A DNA stretch of 64,000 nucleotides from Streptomyces cellostaticus. GTDB lineage: Bacteria > Actinomycetota > Actinomycetes > Streptomycetales > Streptomycetaceae. The stretch covers positions 34,717-98,716 of the forward strand of contig NZ_JALLIN010000029.1 of the NCBI RefSeq assembly GCF_023630175.1, in the 5' to 3' direction. Positions 41,078-50,700 of this stretch are shown piece by piece. The translations under genes and the position numbers were made by a program. The stretch's first letter is position 1. The number at the start of each line of letters is the position of its first letter. The notes under the pieces were generated by a model that was not told the DNA's origin, searched no databases, and worked only from the letters and a program-made list of their open reading frames with translations.

Positions 41078-41953
41078 CTGATCGTTTCAGAATGAGTTGA
41101 GCTGCGGGTCTTGCGCTGGAAGATCTTGGTCGGCCAGGCGTCCGGGTGCGTGCTGATCTTGTTCCGGACGACCTGTGGGAGCGGGGCCCCGCTGCTGCCA
41201 CCCGCTCCCTAACGACGCCACCGTCATCCCGGGCGGTGGCGTGTTCCTGACCGAACAGCACTCGCCGGCGTCCTGTTCGTGCTGCGGACCGGTGTTGCCT
41301 GGCGGGACGTCCCGGCGGAGGCAGTGGGCTGTTCCGGGGTGACGGCCTGGCGCCGGCTGCGGGACTGGACCGAGGCCGGCGTCTGGCCACGCCTGCACGC
41401 CGCCCTGCTGACCGAGCTTCGCCGCGACCTGCTGGGCCTGGACGACTGCTCCGTAGACGGCTCCCACGTCCGGGCCCTGAAAGGGGGGACCACGTCGGCC
41501 CCTCACCCGTCGACCGCGCCCGCTTCGGCTCCAAGCACCACCTGATCGTCGACCGGCACGGAACCCCACCTGCCGTCACCCTCACCGGCGGCAACCGACA
41601 CGACGTCACACGGCTCCTGCCCCTGTTCGACGCCGTTGTGCCGCTTCGGCAAGCTCGGGGACGCTCCCGCCGCAAGCCCCGGCGTCTGTATGCGGACCGG
41701 GGCTACGACTTCGACAAGTACCGCCGACTGCTGTGGAAACGCGGCATCAAGCCGTTGATCGCCCGACGCAGCGTCGCCCACGCTTCCGGACTGGGCAAGG
41801 TGCGCTGGGTCGTCGAGCGCGCCTGGCTGCACCAGTTCAGACGGCTCCGCACCCGCTAGGAGCGAGGCGCCGATCTCCATCAGGGCCTGCTTGAACTGGC
41901 CTGCAGCCTCATATGCCTCCGCCATCCGCGGACATCATCCTGAAGCGATCAGC
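41078..41953 (+). mobile_element. Defective IS5-family (IS427-like) insertion sequence
   Basis: 876 bp. Terminal inverted repeats CTGATCGTTTCAGAATGA (41078-41095) and its near complement TCATCCTGAAGCGATCAG (41935-41952). TAA stands directly outside both ends (41075-41077, 41954-41956), a 3-bp target duplication. The transposase gene inside has a frame change and a stop near its start, so it cannot transpose by itself. The insertion cut the last codons of the DUF6896-like gene on the other strand. Confidence 0.85.
41141..41859 (+). pseudogene. IS5-family DDE transposase, broken
   Basis: Pieces in order: DDLWER, then in another frame APLLPPAP followed by a TAA where relatives have a Lys codon, then RRHRHPGRWRVPDRTALAG, LRTGVAWRDVPAE, and DDCSVDGSHVRALKGG with the first catalytic Asp. 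A slip run AAAGGGGGG (41480-41488) marks a -1 frameshift typical of the group, after which come DHVGPSPVDRARFGSKHHLIVD, YADRGYDFDKYRRLL and the catalytic Glu in VERAWLHQFRRL. The late frameshift may be programmed; the early lesions look like true damage. Confidence 0.8.
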
Positions 41954-42278
41954 TAACTACGCGGAACCACCCCGGCCGTACCTCGGCCAGAAGCGGTTGC
42001 AGCGATCGCACTGCGGACCGAAGGTCCTCATCCGTGACGTCAACAGGCCCCGAAAGGCTCAGTCCATACCAGCGCAGCCGCCAGATGTCGAAGACTTCGC
42101 TCCCGTCGGCTGCGAAGTCCACATCGACCTCAATGCCGTTGCCGCTGACGAATCGACATCCCGCCCCATGAACCGTGTAGGAGTAGGTACCGATGTACCC
42201 ACTTCGGCTGATCCGGCGCGAACGGGCCAGGACAAGGACATCTGCCAGTCGCTCAAGCGAGGGGATCGCCACCCTCAT
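41949..42278 (-). CDS. DUF6896-like protein, C-terminus replaced by IS end
   Basis: 109 residues as it stands. Core pattern YSYTVHGAGCRFVSGNGIEVDVDF, VFDIWRLRWYGLSL resembles DUF6896-type proteins, which are common in actinomycete islands; function unknown. The stop TGA is supplied by the terminal repeat of the IS (GTT AGC TGA). Rejoining the sequence across the IS at its TAA duplication gives GWFRVVNAWGRPLA and a stop at 41049, then a hairpin. The truncation is therefore mild and the protein may still work. Start ATG 42278 is uncertain; family members are longer at the N-terminus. Confidence 0.6.
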   Translation of the reverse strand: MRVAIPSLERLADVLVLARSRRISRSGYIGTYSYTVHGAGCRFVSGNGIEVDVDFAADGSEVFDIWRLRWYGLSLSGPVDVTDEDLRSAVRSLQPLLAEVRPGWFRVVS

Positions 42279-42289
42279 GGCCTCGCTCT

Positions 42290-42448
42290 GCGAGAGAGTA
42301 CGAGGGGCCGGAGAGCGAGCCCGCGGCGGCTGAGGTCCCTCTGGTCGGCCGGATCGCGGCCGGCACACCGATCCTGGCCGAGGAGACGGTCGAAGACACC
42401 TATGTCCTGCCCCGCCAGCTGGTCGGTGAAGGCGAGCTCTTCGCCCTG
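42290..42448 (+). pseudogene. LexA/S24 peptidase, left fragment
   Basis: Encodes PESEPAAAEVPLVGRIAAGT, PILAEETVEDTYVLPRQLVG and EGELFAL, the start of the LexA latent peptidase domain with the Ala-Gly self-cleavage site (RIAAG). The DNA-binding N-terminus is missing on the left. The reading frame stops matching LexA exactly at 42448, where a 10.4-kb element begins. The continuation is at 52864. Confidence 0.88.
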
Positions 42449-42473
42449 AAACTGGAGCGCCGACGGGTTCGTT
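42449..42473 (+). repeat. Left end of the 10.4-kb element
   Basis: AAAC at the tip, 7 spacer bases, then CCGACGGGTTCGTT (42460-42473), matching in inverse the right end with two mismatches. Relative to the right end there are 8 extra bases between the two blocks. Confidence 0.65.
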
Positions 42474-42656
42474 CCGCTGGCCCGTGCGGGAGTTGCGGCT
42501 GTTCATGCAGGTGGGGGTCGCGGGCAGGCGCTTCACTCGATCGTGTGGGTATCTGACGATTGCTCGCAGATTCCACGAGTTCCCTCCGTAATTTGCTTCC
42601 TTGTGAAGGATTCCGGGACTCGTCGCCTCTCGCTCGTCACGGGCGGCGACGTTGCT

Positions 42657-43784
42657 GTGAAGGACCGGCCTGGCGAAGAAGCGCGGCCGGAGCCGGGCTT
42701 GGCTAACGTCCTGACGCTCCAGCGACAGGCCGCGGCGTCCGTATCCGTGGAAGCCGAGCGGGCGCTCTTTCAGGACTCCCTTGCCGAGTACGTATGGGCC
42801 CGGGACGTCGCGGGCCTGTCACCGCGAACGCTGGAGTCGTTGGTCCAGCCGGTGCTGGAGATCTGCTCGTACTACGACGTCATGCCGTGGCAGCTGAGCT
42901 CGCGGCAGCTGGACCAGTACTTCGCGGGCCCGGGCAAGCGGCCGCGGCACACGACGGTCCGGTCGAAGATCAACCGGATCGACCTCTACTACGCCTTCCT
43001 GGAACAGCGGTACGCCGGCGAGATTCACCGCCGGTTCGGCGCGGTGGTCGAGTCACCCGTCGACGCGTTCAACCGGCCGGTCCACCGGGGGGACTTCGGG
43101 CTCCGGATCCCGCCGTCGGCCCGGGCGACGAAGGAGTTCTTCGCCGCGTGGCGGGAGGCGCTGCCGCGGGCGCGGAAGTACCCGGTGGCGGTCCGCAACT
43201 ACGTGATGTCGAAGCTGACGTACATCTCCGGGGTCCGGGCGGCGGAGCTCTGCCAGGTGCAGCTCGGAGACGTGCACTGGGAGAACGGACAGTGGGGACG
43301 GTTCCTGGTACATGGCAAGGGCGCCGGTGGTTCCGGCCCCCGTGACCGCGAAGCCTTCCTCTTCGAAGAGGGCCGCGCACTCCTGTGGTGGTACATCGAG
43401 GAGGTGCGGGGCGAGTTTCCCGATGACCCCACTGACCCGCGGGCGCCGCTGTTTCCCTCTGAGCGGCTGGCGAAGTCGCTGGCCGGCATGGACGGACTGC
43501 TCGCCCCGCCAGTGGTGCCCGACACCTTCCGGCGCGCGCTGAAGATGGCCTCGCACGAGCATCTGCGGGGCCCGGTCGGCGAGCTCTTTCCGCATCTCCT
43601 GCGTCACGCCTGCGCGACCCACAACTATGAGGCGGGGATGCCGTTGTGGGACGTGCAGGTTTTGCTCGGCCATGTCTGGGCTTCCACCACGGTCGGCTAT
43701 CTCGCGACCGCGAAGGGCGACCCGGAGCGGGCGAGCCTGGAGTCTTCCCGGCGAGCGGTTCGCCGGCTGAGCACGGAGGCGTGA
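42657..43784 (+). CDS. Tyrosine recombinase (site-specific integrase)
   Basis: About 375 residues. The N-terminal core-binding domain (LFQDSLAEYVWARDVAGLSPRTLESLVQ) is followed by the catalytic domain with the four key residues: Arg in YISGVRAAELCQVQL, H-x-x-R in HLLRHACATH, His/Trp in LLGHVWASTT and the nucleophile Tyr in VGYLATAK. This should be the enzyme that moves the element. GTG 42657 is a working start; upstream in-frame starts exist. TTG of the XRE gene follows 4 bases after its stop, so they are co-transcribed. Confidence 0.9.
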   Translation: MKDRPGEEARPEPGLANVLTLQRQAAASVSVEAERALFQDSLAEYVWARDVAGLSPRTLESLVQPVLEICSYYDVMPWQLSSRQLDQYFAGPGKRPRHTTVRSKINRIDLYYAFLEQRYAGEIHRRFGAVVESPVDAFNRPVHRGDFGLRIPPSARATKEFFAAWREALPRARKYPVAVRNYVMSKLTYISGVRAAELCQVQLGDVHWENGQWGRFLVHGKGAGGSGPRDREAFLFEEGRALLWWYIEEVRGEFPDDPTDPRAPLFPSERLAKSLAGMDGLLAPPVVPDTFRRALKMASHEHLRGPVGELFPHLLRHACATHNYEAGMPLWDVQVLLGHVWASTTVGYLATAKGDPERASLESSRRAVRRLSTEA

Positions 43785-43788
43785 TCCC

Positions 43789-44118
43789 TTGAAGTGGAAT
43801 CTGCGCTGGGCCGCGGCCAAGCGCGACATCTGGCGCCCGACCCAGCTGCAGGCGGCCTTTCGGGAGGTGGGGTTCACCCCGTCCCTGAGCAAGGTGGCCG
43901 CGCTGTGGTCGGGCACCCCGGTCACGGTCCGGCTGGAGGACCTGGACAAGATCTGCGCCGCCCTCCAGTGCACGGTTGCGGACCTGATGGAAGCCGAGCC
44001 GGTGGCGGCCGAGGGATGCCTGGAATCCGGGCAGCGCGCCGTCGGCGAGAGCGGACCCGCACGCCCGATTCCCAGGCCGGGCAGCGGCGGAGCCCGGCGC
44101 TCGCTGCCGCCGAACTGA
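43789..44118 (+). CDS. Small XRE-type HTH protein of the element
   Basis: 109 residues. MKWNLRWAAAKRDIWRPTQLQ, then FTPSLSKVAALWSGTPVTVRLEDLDKICAALQCTVADLMEAE, is a Cro/CI-type HTH of the HTH_26 kind. The C-terminal 35 residues are disordered (Pro/Gly/Arg). Start is TTG with GGAGG 9 bases upstream (inside the integrase stop region). Position between the two recombinase genes suggests a directionality or copy-control role. Confidence 0.8.
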   Translation: MKWNLRWAAAKRDIWRPTQLQAAFREVGFTPSLSKVAALWSGTPVTVRLEDLDKICAALQCTVADLMEAEPVAAEGCLESGQRAVGESGPARPIPRPGSGGARRSLPPN

Positions 44119-44131
44119 TTGGGGTTGGCTG

Positions 44132-46542
44132 GTGATCAGGGGGTTTGGGCTGCTCGGCTCGTGCGAAAAGTGCGCGACCTGGGGAGCGGTGAACGGGAAG
44201 GCCATGTGCCCGCGGTGCGCGTGGGCGTGGACCCGCGTGTCCTCTGGCAGGGACGGCTGGAGCGAGGCTCAGTGTCGGCGCTGCGGGTGGACTGTGCCGG
44301 TGCCGCGGACCGGGGTGTGCGCGCCCTGCCTGTTGGCCGTCCGTCTCGGGGAGGACGACCCCTGGGCGTGGGGTGAGCTGCACGACGAAGTCCTCGCGCC
44401 TGGCCGGCCGCGGCAGCTCACCGTGGATATCGAAGGGATCTCCCTGCCCGAGACGAGGCCCGTGCGGATGCCCCAGGCCAAGTCCGGGCGGCGAGCGGCC
44501 ATCCCCGCATGGTTACGGGCCCGGCTTCCCGACCCGGTCCAGGACGATCCCCGGATCTGTCCTGTCCAGATCGCTGGGCAGCTGGGGCTCTTTCCGACTC
44601 CGGCCCGCCAGTTCGTCCGCACCCACGCGGCCCGCATCGCGGACCGGAGCATCCCCGGATTCGATGCCGTCGCCGAGCAACTGCAGCAGCTGGCGGACGA
44701 GCGCCGGGTACGCGCCCGGACCATGTGGATCTGGCGGCTCGAAGGCTTCGCCCGCCTGGCCTTGGCTGCCCGCGACCCCGACCAGCACCAGGTCGCCACC
44801 GCGGCCCTGAAAGACCTCCTCTACAACGGTCCCATCCTGGGACAGGCCCTGGACCGTGCCGGTCTCCTCGCACCGCCCCCATCGCGCCGGGTGATCCCGC
44901 CGCGCGGAACCGGGCCCACCCGCCAGGGCGGCCAGCGGGATCCGGAGCTGCGCGGACAGTGCACGCACTGCCTGGCCTGGGCGAACGACCGCCGGGTCAT
45001 GTGCGCGGCGTGCACCAGTTGGTGCCACGAGATCCGCAAACGCGGCGGCACCGACGCCGAGTGCGGCCGTTGCCACCGCACCCTGATGCTCAGCGACGGG
45101 ATGTGCCGCATGTGCCGGATCGTCATCGCCGAAACCGAGGTCGACACCGCCCGGATCGCGATGAAGAACGGCGACCAGCTGTGGTTCGCCCGCCCCCACG
45201 CCGCCGGACTGGCCGTCGGACGCCTGGAGCCCGGCACCGCGGCGCTCCAAGGCCGCTTCGCCCTCAAACGCCGCCGCGCCAGGGCCCGAGCCGCGTCCGC
45301 ACCGAGACCGTCCGAGCATCTCCTTGACCCTGCTCAGCTGGAACTCTTCTCGGCTCCGCCACGGGACTGGTCCCGTCTGGACACCTCCAGGCCACCCGCT
45401 CTCACCCCAGCCGCAGCCGCCCTCGTCGCGGACTTCACCTCGTACATGCGCGGCCGCGGATGGAGCACCCACTCCTTCAACGGCAGCACCCGAACCCTGC
45501 GCATCGTGACCGGCCACCTCGGCGCCGATGTTCCCATCCAGGAGGGCGACATCCGGGCCCTGGTCTCCGCATACCCAAACCTCCACGGCGCCCGAGTCAT
45601 CAACTATCTCCGCCTGCGCGGCCTGCTCGACGCCCGCCCAGCGATCCGTGCACCGCGCGCGCCCGGCACCACGCCACCGCCGTCACACACCCGGCCTTCT
45701 CCACCGCCGCGCACACCTTCATCGACGTGCTCCTCGGCCAGGGCGGCACCGCCAGCCGGGCCCGCAGCCCCAAGACGATCGAGAACTACGTGGCCGCCAT
45801 CCTGGACACGCTCGAAGCCTGGATCGCCGACGGGCTCACCGACCCTCGCGAGGTCACAAAGAAGCACATCGAGGACGCCCTGGACCCGCTCCGCGGCGAC
45901 CCGGCCCGCCGCCTGCACACCGCCCTGCGCTCATTCTTCAGGGCCCTCAAGCGCGAACGCCTCGTCTTCCGCGATCCCGCCCGCACCATCTCCCTCACCA
46001 GCACTCGATCCGTGCCGACCGCGCTGCCCTCCGACCGCATCGCCGGCCTCCTCGACCGGCTCAGCGAGCCCCGCGACCGTCTCATGGTCGCCCTCGTCGC
46101 CATCTACGCCCTCCTCCCCGGACAACTGGTCCACCTCCGGCGAACCGACCTCGACCGCAGCAAGGGCCGACTGCGCCTGCGCCGGGCGGGGCGTATAGAC
46201 CACGTCATCTACCTCGACGCCTTCACCTTGCGCCTGGCCACCGAGTGGGAACTCCAGCGCCACCGGCGCTGGCCTGACAGCTCCAACCCTCACCTCTTCG
46301 TCAACCGCAACACCGCCGTCGACGATTCCGGCCCGCCCGTCAGCGCCAGCATGATCCAGCAGCTCTTCAAACGCCTTGGCCTGCCGGCCGGACGCCTACG
46401 CGTGGACCGCATTGTCGACGAGGCACGCCACAGCGCCGACCCCGTCCGGCTGATGGAGCTCTTCGGCCTGTCCAACCTCTCCGCCACCCGCTACGTCCTC
46501 TCGGCACACCCGGACAAGCAGAAAGGCCCCATCGCGCCGTGA
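44132..46542 (+). pseudogene. Zinc-ribbon recombinase-like protein, frameshifted
   Basis: About 800 residues if read across one frame change near 45640-45665 (run CGCGCGCGCCC). N-terminal half: Cys clusters CEKCATWG, CPRC, CRRCGW, CAPC, later CTHCLAW, CAACTSWC, CGRCH and CRMC, probably several zinc ribbons. C-terminal half: two helical core-binding-like regions and a tyrosine-recombinase-like fold in which the first Arg site reads ALLPGQLVHLRR, the H-x-x-R/H sites are lost (LFGLSNLSATRYV) and only the Tyr position remains. It looks like a structural partner of the active integrase. Whether the shift is mutation, programmed or a reading error is open. Start GTG 44132. Confidence 0.7.
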
Positions 46543-46656
46543 CCCGCCGGGTCTGATCGGTCAGTTGAGATTCTCGGCGGGCAGCCTGTGGCACGAGTGC
46601 CCCTGGGCACATGCTGGCCGGGGCAGGAGCAAGCCGCGACCGGGCGCTCGGTGGTT

Positions 46657-47715
46657 TCAACGCGGTGGCGAGAAACGACGGACCACGTCCGCCTTGCTGT
46701 CCGCGAGCCAGAACCCTCCGCCCGGAACAGCGACGAGAGCACTCAGCTGCACCGCGCCCGGCACGGACCACAGGGTGACCTTGCCCGACGGCGCGAGCCG
46801 CCCGACCTTGGTGGCCGTGGTGAACCAGACCGCGCCCTCTGGGCCCGCGGCGACGCAGTTCGGGCGCTCGGCCTGCGGTACGGGGAAGGATGAGACCTCG
46901 CCGCGGACGGTGATGCGCCCGATGCCGCCGCGCTGAGTGAACCACAGCGCCCCGTCGGGCCCGGCGGTGATGTTGTGCGGTGCTGTGCCTGGCGGTAGCG
47001 GCCAGCTCGTATACCTCCCTTTGATGCTCACGCGTCCGATGCCGTCAGAGCCGCCCGGCTCCTTGGCGACCTGCGAGAACCACACGGCCTGGTCCGGTCC
47101 GGTCGTGATGCTGTCGGCGGGAAGGTCGATCGTGCTGGGCATAATGGATGGCTGCCCCGTCGTCGCGTCGGCGCGGCCGATCGCAGGATGCAAGGTGGTG
47201 GTGAACCAGGCCGCTCCGTCGGGACCCACGGTGATCCCTTCCGGGTCCTCCACGTAGTCGAAGTCTGCGCGGGTGATTCTTCCGTCTGGGTGCAGACGCC
47301 CGATTTGCCCCAATGCGGTGAACCAGACCGTTCCATCCCCGGCCCGTGCGATGCCGGAGACCTGTGCCTGCCCTTCGGAGAGCCGGTACTGGGTGATGGT
47401 CCCCGAAGGGTCGATCCTGGCGACACCGCCGACATCCCTCTCTGCGACCCAGAGTGTCCCGTCGGGCGCGAGGGCCAGTGATGCGGCGGCGGAGTTGCCG
47501 GGCAGTGGGATGACGCTGTCTGCGCCCTGCTGCAGGGCTCCGGCAGACATGCCGGGGACCGGGCTGTCGGCGGGGCCGTTCTTCGCGTTCCGGCCGTCCG
47601 CCGCGGTCGATGCCAGTACCAGCAAGGCGGCGCAGGCGACGGCCCAGTGCCGGGGGCGGGCCGCAGTCCCTGCCGGGCCGCGACGGGGGGCGGAGCGTGG
47701 GCTCATGTTCCTCAT
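46657..47715 (-). CDS. Secreted Vgb-like beta-propeller (virginiamycin-B-lyase family)
   Basis: 352 residues. N-terminal signal (basic start, ACAALLVLASTAA core). Then repeated propeller blades of Vgb/NHL type: LALAPDGTLWVAERD, IARAGDGTVWFTAL, ITVGPDGAAWFTTT, ITTGPDQAVWFSQV, ITAGPDGALWFTQR, VAAGPEGAVWFTTA, LVAVPGGGFWLADS. Vgb opens streptogramin B lactones, but most propellers of this shape have other or unknown roles, and the key catalytic residues cannot be judged here. Start ATG 47715 has GGAGG 6 bases before. Last gene of the cargo operon, 29 bases after the giant gene. Confidence 0.8.
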   Translation of the reverse strand: MRNMSPRSAPRRGPAGTAARPRHWAVACAALLVLASTAADGRNAKNGPADSPVPGMSAGALQQGADSVIPLPGNSAAASLALAPDGTLWVAERDVGGVARIDPSGTITQYRLSEGQAQVSGIARAGDGTVWFTALGQIGRLHPDGRITRADFDYVEDPEGITVGPDGAAWFTTTLHPAIGRADATTGQPSIMPSTIDLPADSITTGPDQAVWFSQVAKEPGGSDGIGRVSIKGRYTSWPLPPGTAPHNITAGPDGALWFTQRGGIGRITVRGEVSSFPVPQAERPNCVAAGPEGAVWFTTATKVGRLAPSGKVTLWSVPGAVQLSALVAVPGGGFWLADSKADVVRRFSPPR

Positions 47716-47744
47716 CGGTCCTCCGTTCCGCCGACCGGCGGGCC

Positions 47745-50700
47745 TCATGGTGCGCAGCTCAGACTCGACGGCACGTCGGATCCCAGGTACTGCTTCCAGA
47801 GGGCTGGGGTCAGCTCCCGTCCGGCCGAGCTGCAGGCGGCGCTGATCCACGAGTTCGGGTCGAGTCGCCAGCTGATCAGAGTGCCCATACCTTCGACGGT
47901 GTCAGGGTCGCCCTCCGCCCTGCGGAACTCGGTCGCCGCGACCAGACGGGTGCCGTCCACGGAGAAGGCCAGACCGGTGGATATGGACTTCGGGCCCGCA
48001 GGGATGGGCAGAGTGCCGAGCACGTCGCCCGATGGCCGGTCGAGGAGCTGGACGGTGTTCTCGTTGCCCGGGATCGCGGCGATGAACCCTTTGCCGACGA
48101 CAGGCCCGACGGCCGTTCCGGGCGTGCCCTTGAGCGTCCCCAGCGGCCGGGCCCCATCCGGGGACCAGACTTCCAGGTCCCCGGACGTTCGTTGGACGAG
48201 CAGCTGGTCATCCGCGTACGCGAGGCCCTGGAAACCCGTTGCGTCGATCACGCGGTAGCTGCCCGTGGCGGCATCGACGACCCGGATCTCGTGGTGGTCG
48301 CTCTCGAAGTCGTACTTGATCAAGGCGGCGTGGGCGGCCAGCCGGTCCAGGGCCGCCGTCCCCTGGTGGAATGCGTGGGTCCCGTACACGGTCGGGGCCA
48401 TGTCGCGCGGTCCGGCTGTCTGGCGCAGTACGCGGCCGGTGGCCGGTTCTCTGATGCGGATCGTGCCGGAGGCGTCCAGCTGGGCCACTTCCCGGCCGCC
48501 CGGAAGGAACTGGAGCAGGGCCGGTGCGTCGTCGAGCCGGAGCGGGTTGGGCAGAGCCCGCCATCTGCCCGTCACGCGCATCTCGTTGCTGGGGTCGATG
48601 ATCAGGGCGCTCCCGTCCTCCGACACCGTGATGACCCGCGATCCGTCGGCATTCCAAACCACCGCCCCGTACCTCTTGTCCAGTCGCGGTCGGCCCGCAG
48701 ACGGCCGGCCGGCGTCCGCCGGATCGAGGCTCCGTACATCGAGGGTGACAGTGACCCCTCTGTCGCTCAGAACCGCCGCCCTACGGCCGTCAGGGGTCAG
48801 GGCGACGCGCGGCATCAAACATGATTTGCAGGAAAGCTCGATGACAGCAGTCGTCTGTGTTGCGATCCTCGACAGCCGGTCGAGGTCCCACAGGGTCAGC
48901 AGGTCCCCGGCGGCGGAGACGAGCTTGTGGCCGCTCGGGCCGAGGAAGGCGAGCCCGCCGGCGGGGACCGTGCCGGCTCCGGGCAGGACGAGAGGCTCGG
49001 ACGGCGCCTGGTCCGGCGTGCTGGTCCGTGACACGTAGAGGGTGGTGCCGAGGGCTGCGGCTGCCCGAGTGCCGCCACGGCTGAGCACCAGGGCTGTGGG
49101 GACGCCTTCCGGGAACCGGGCCCGCAGCGGCGGTTTTTCGATATCGGGGGAGCCCTCTGCCACCCAGACTGGCGAGAAGCCGGCCCCGGTGCTGTAGGTG
49201 AGGTGGCTGCCGTCCGGGGCGAGCGCGGAGAGGTAGTTTTGGTTGCCGAAGTTCATCGCGCTCCCGCGGGTGCGCACCAGGCCCGGCACGGTGAGTTCCT
49301 CCCACGTGCCGCCACCGTCGAACAGCATCAGGTGCGAGTCATCGGAGAAGGCGATGGCATGCGGTGCCCCGTAGGCCATGTCCGCGAGGTCGAGGTGGCT
49401 GGTAGCTCCCGTGGACCTGTCCAGCACCCACGCCGTGGGCGGGGGGTCGAGGGACCCGGTGGTAGTCGTCACGACGACGAAGCGTCCCGATGGGGAGACC
49501 CCCACGGCGGTGGGCTGCTGTCCTGTGGGGAGGACCGGGGTTGGGGCCAGGGCGTCGCCCTTCCAGACACCGACCGAGTCGTGGCCGATCGCCGCGACGA
49601 CGTTCCCAGAGGCATCCGACGCCACTGCGGTGACCTGCTCGGATATGCGGCCGACGTGCTGCCTGCCGGCCGCTGTCGTTGCGGTGACCGTCCACCGCTC
49701 GACTTCACCGCCCTGTGTCCCCGCGAGCAGGGCATCGCCGTTCGGCGTAGTCGCCAGCGCAGAGACCGGCCCGCTGGCCCGAACACTGCCGACCATGTGC
49801 GGGCTGGCGGTGACCGCCTGGAAGAGTGCATGGCGGGTGAGCGCGTCGGCGTGCTGACGGTAGGCCTGCGCTGCGAACAGCTCGGCGAGCCCGACATCGC
49901 TGGAGATCAGCCTCTGAGACACGTCCGCGAGTCGGTGGGCGTTCTCCAGCCGGGTCTTCGCCTCGGCGTAGTGGTAATAGACAGCCAACCCCGCCAGCGA
50001 GGCCGCGGAGACCAACACCAGGGCTGTCACCAGCCAGCCGGTGCGGAACTGCCGGGCGTACCGGTCGGCCTGCTTCAAGGTCGCCGCGAACCGCACGTCG
50101 CCCGGCTTGGGCGCGTGGGCGACGTCCGCCCGGTTCGCCTCGGGCGCCACCAGGCGCAGTCCCTTGCGGCGCGCTGTCAGCAGCTTGACCTCCATGCCGC
50201 TGATCTTGAGCAGCTTGACCTCCATGCCGCTGATCTTGAGCAGATGTTTGCCGTCATCCAGGGCCCCCGTCACCGCGGTTCGTGGCCTCAGCCCGTAGAA
50301 AACGCCTCGGATCCAGGCACCGCTGAGCCGCCGGGACCGGGGGTGGCGCAGTATCTCGCGCAGGCCCAGGGCGAAGGCCACGCCCAGAGAGGGGCCCTCG
50401 ATCCGTGGCGGCGGCAGCGGATCATCGGACAGGACGATGCGCCACAGCACGCAGCGGCCCTCGCGCCCGGCGCCCGCCGCCCCCCACGCACGGCCCACAG
50501 CTGTGGCGAACTGCCCGTTCGGGCTGTGCGTCCCGGCCATCGCTCGTGGATCGGGGTACAGCCCGGCCGGGCCTGCGGGGAACTCGCGCAGCTCCAGAAC
50601 ACCGGTGACCCCCAGCTCCGGCGCAGCCCGGTCGGGACCGTCCGCAGACTGTCCGAACACCACCGGCACCCGTACGACGGGCCGCTTGCGCACCTCGGCG

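Noticed and set aside
41078..41953. A functional IS5 element
   Set aside because: Beyond the possible programmed shift, the N-terminal part has an extra frame change and a TAA stop.
46657..47715. Calling this gene a true virginiamycin B lyase
   Set aside because: Propeller repeats are shared by many families; catalytic residues could not be confirmed and no streptogramin context exists.
50181..50240. Frameshift in the Lon-like gene
   Set aside because: The duplication is exactly 30 bp and keeps the frame.
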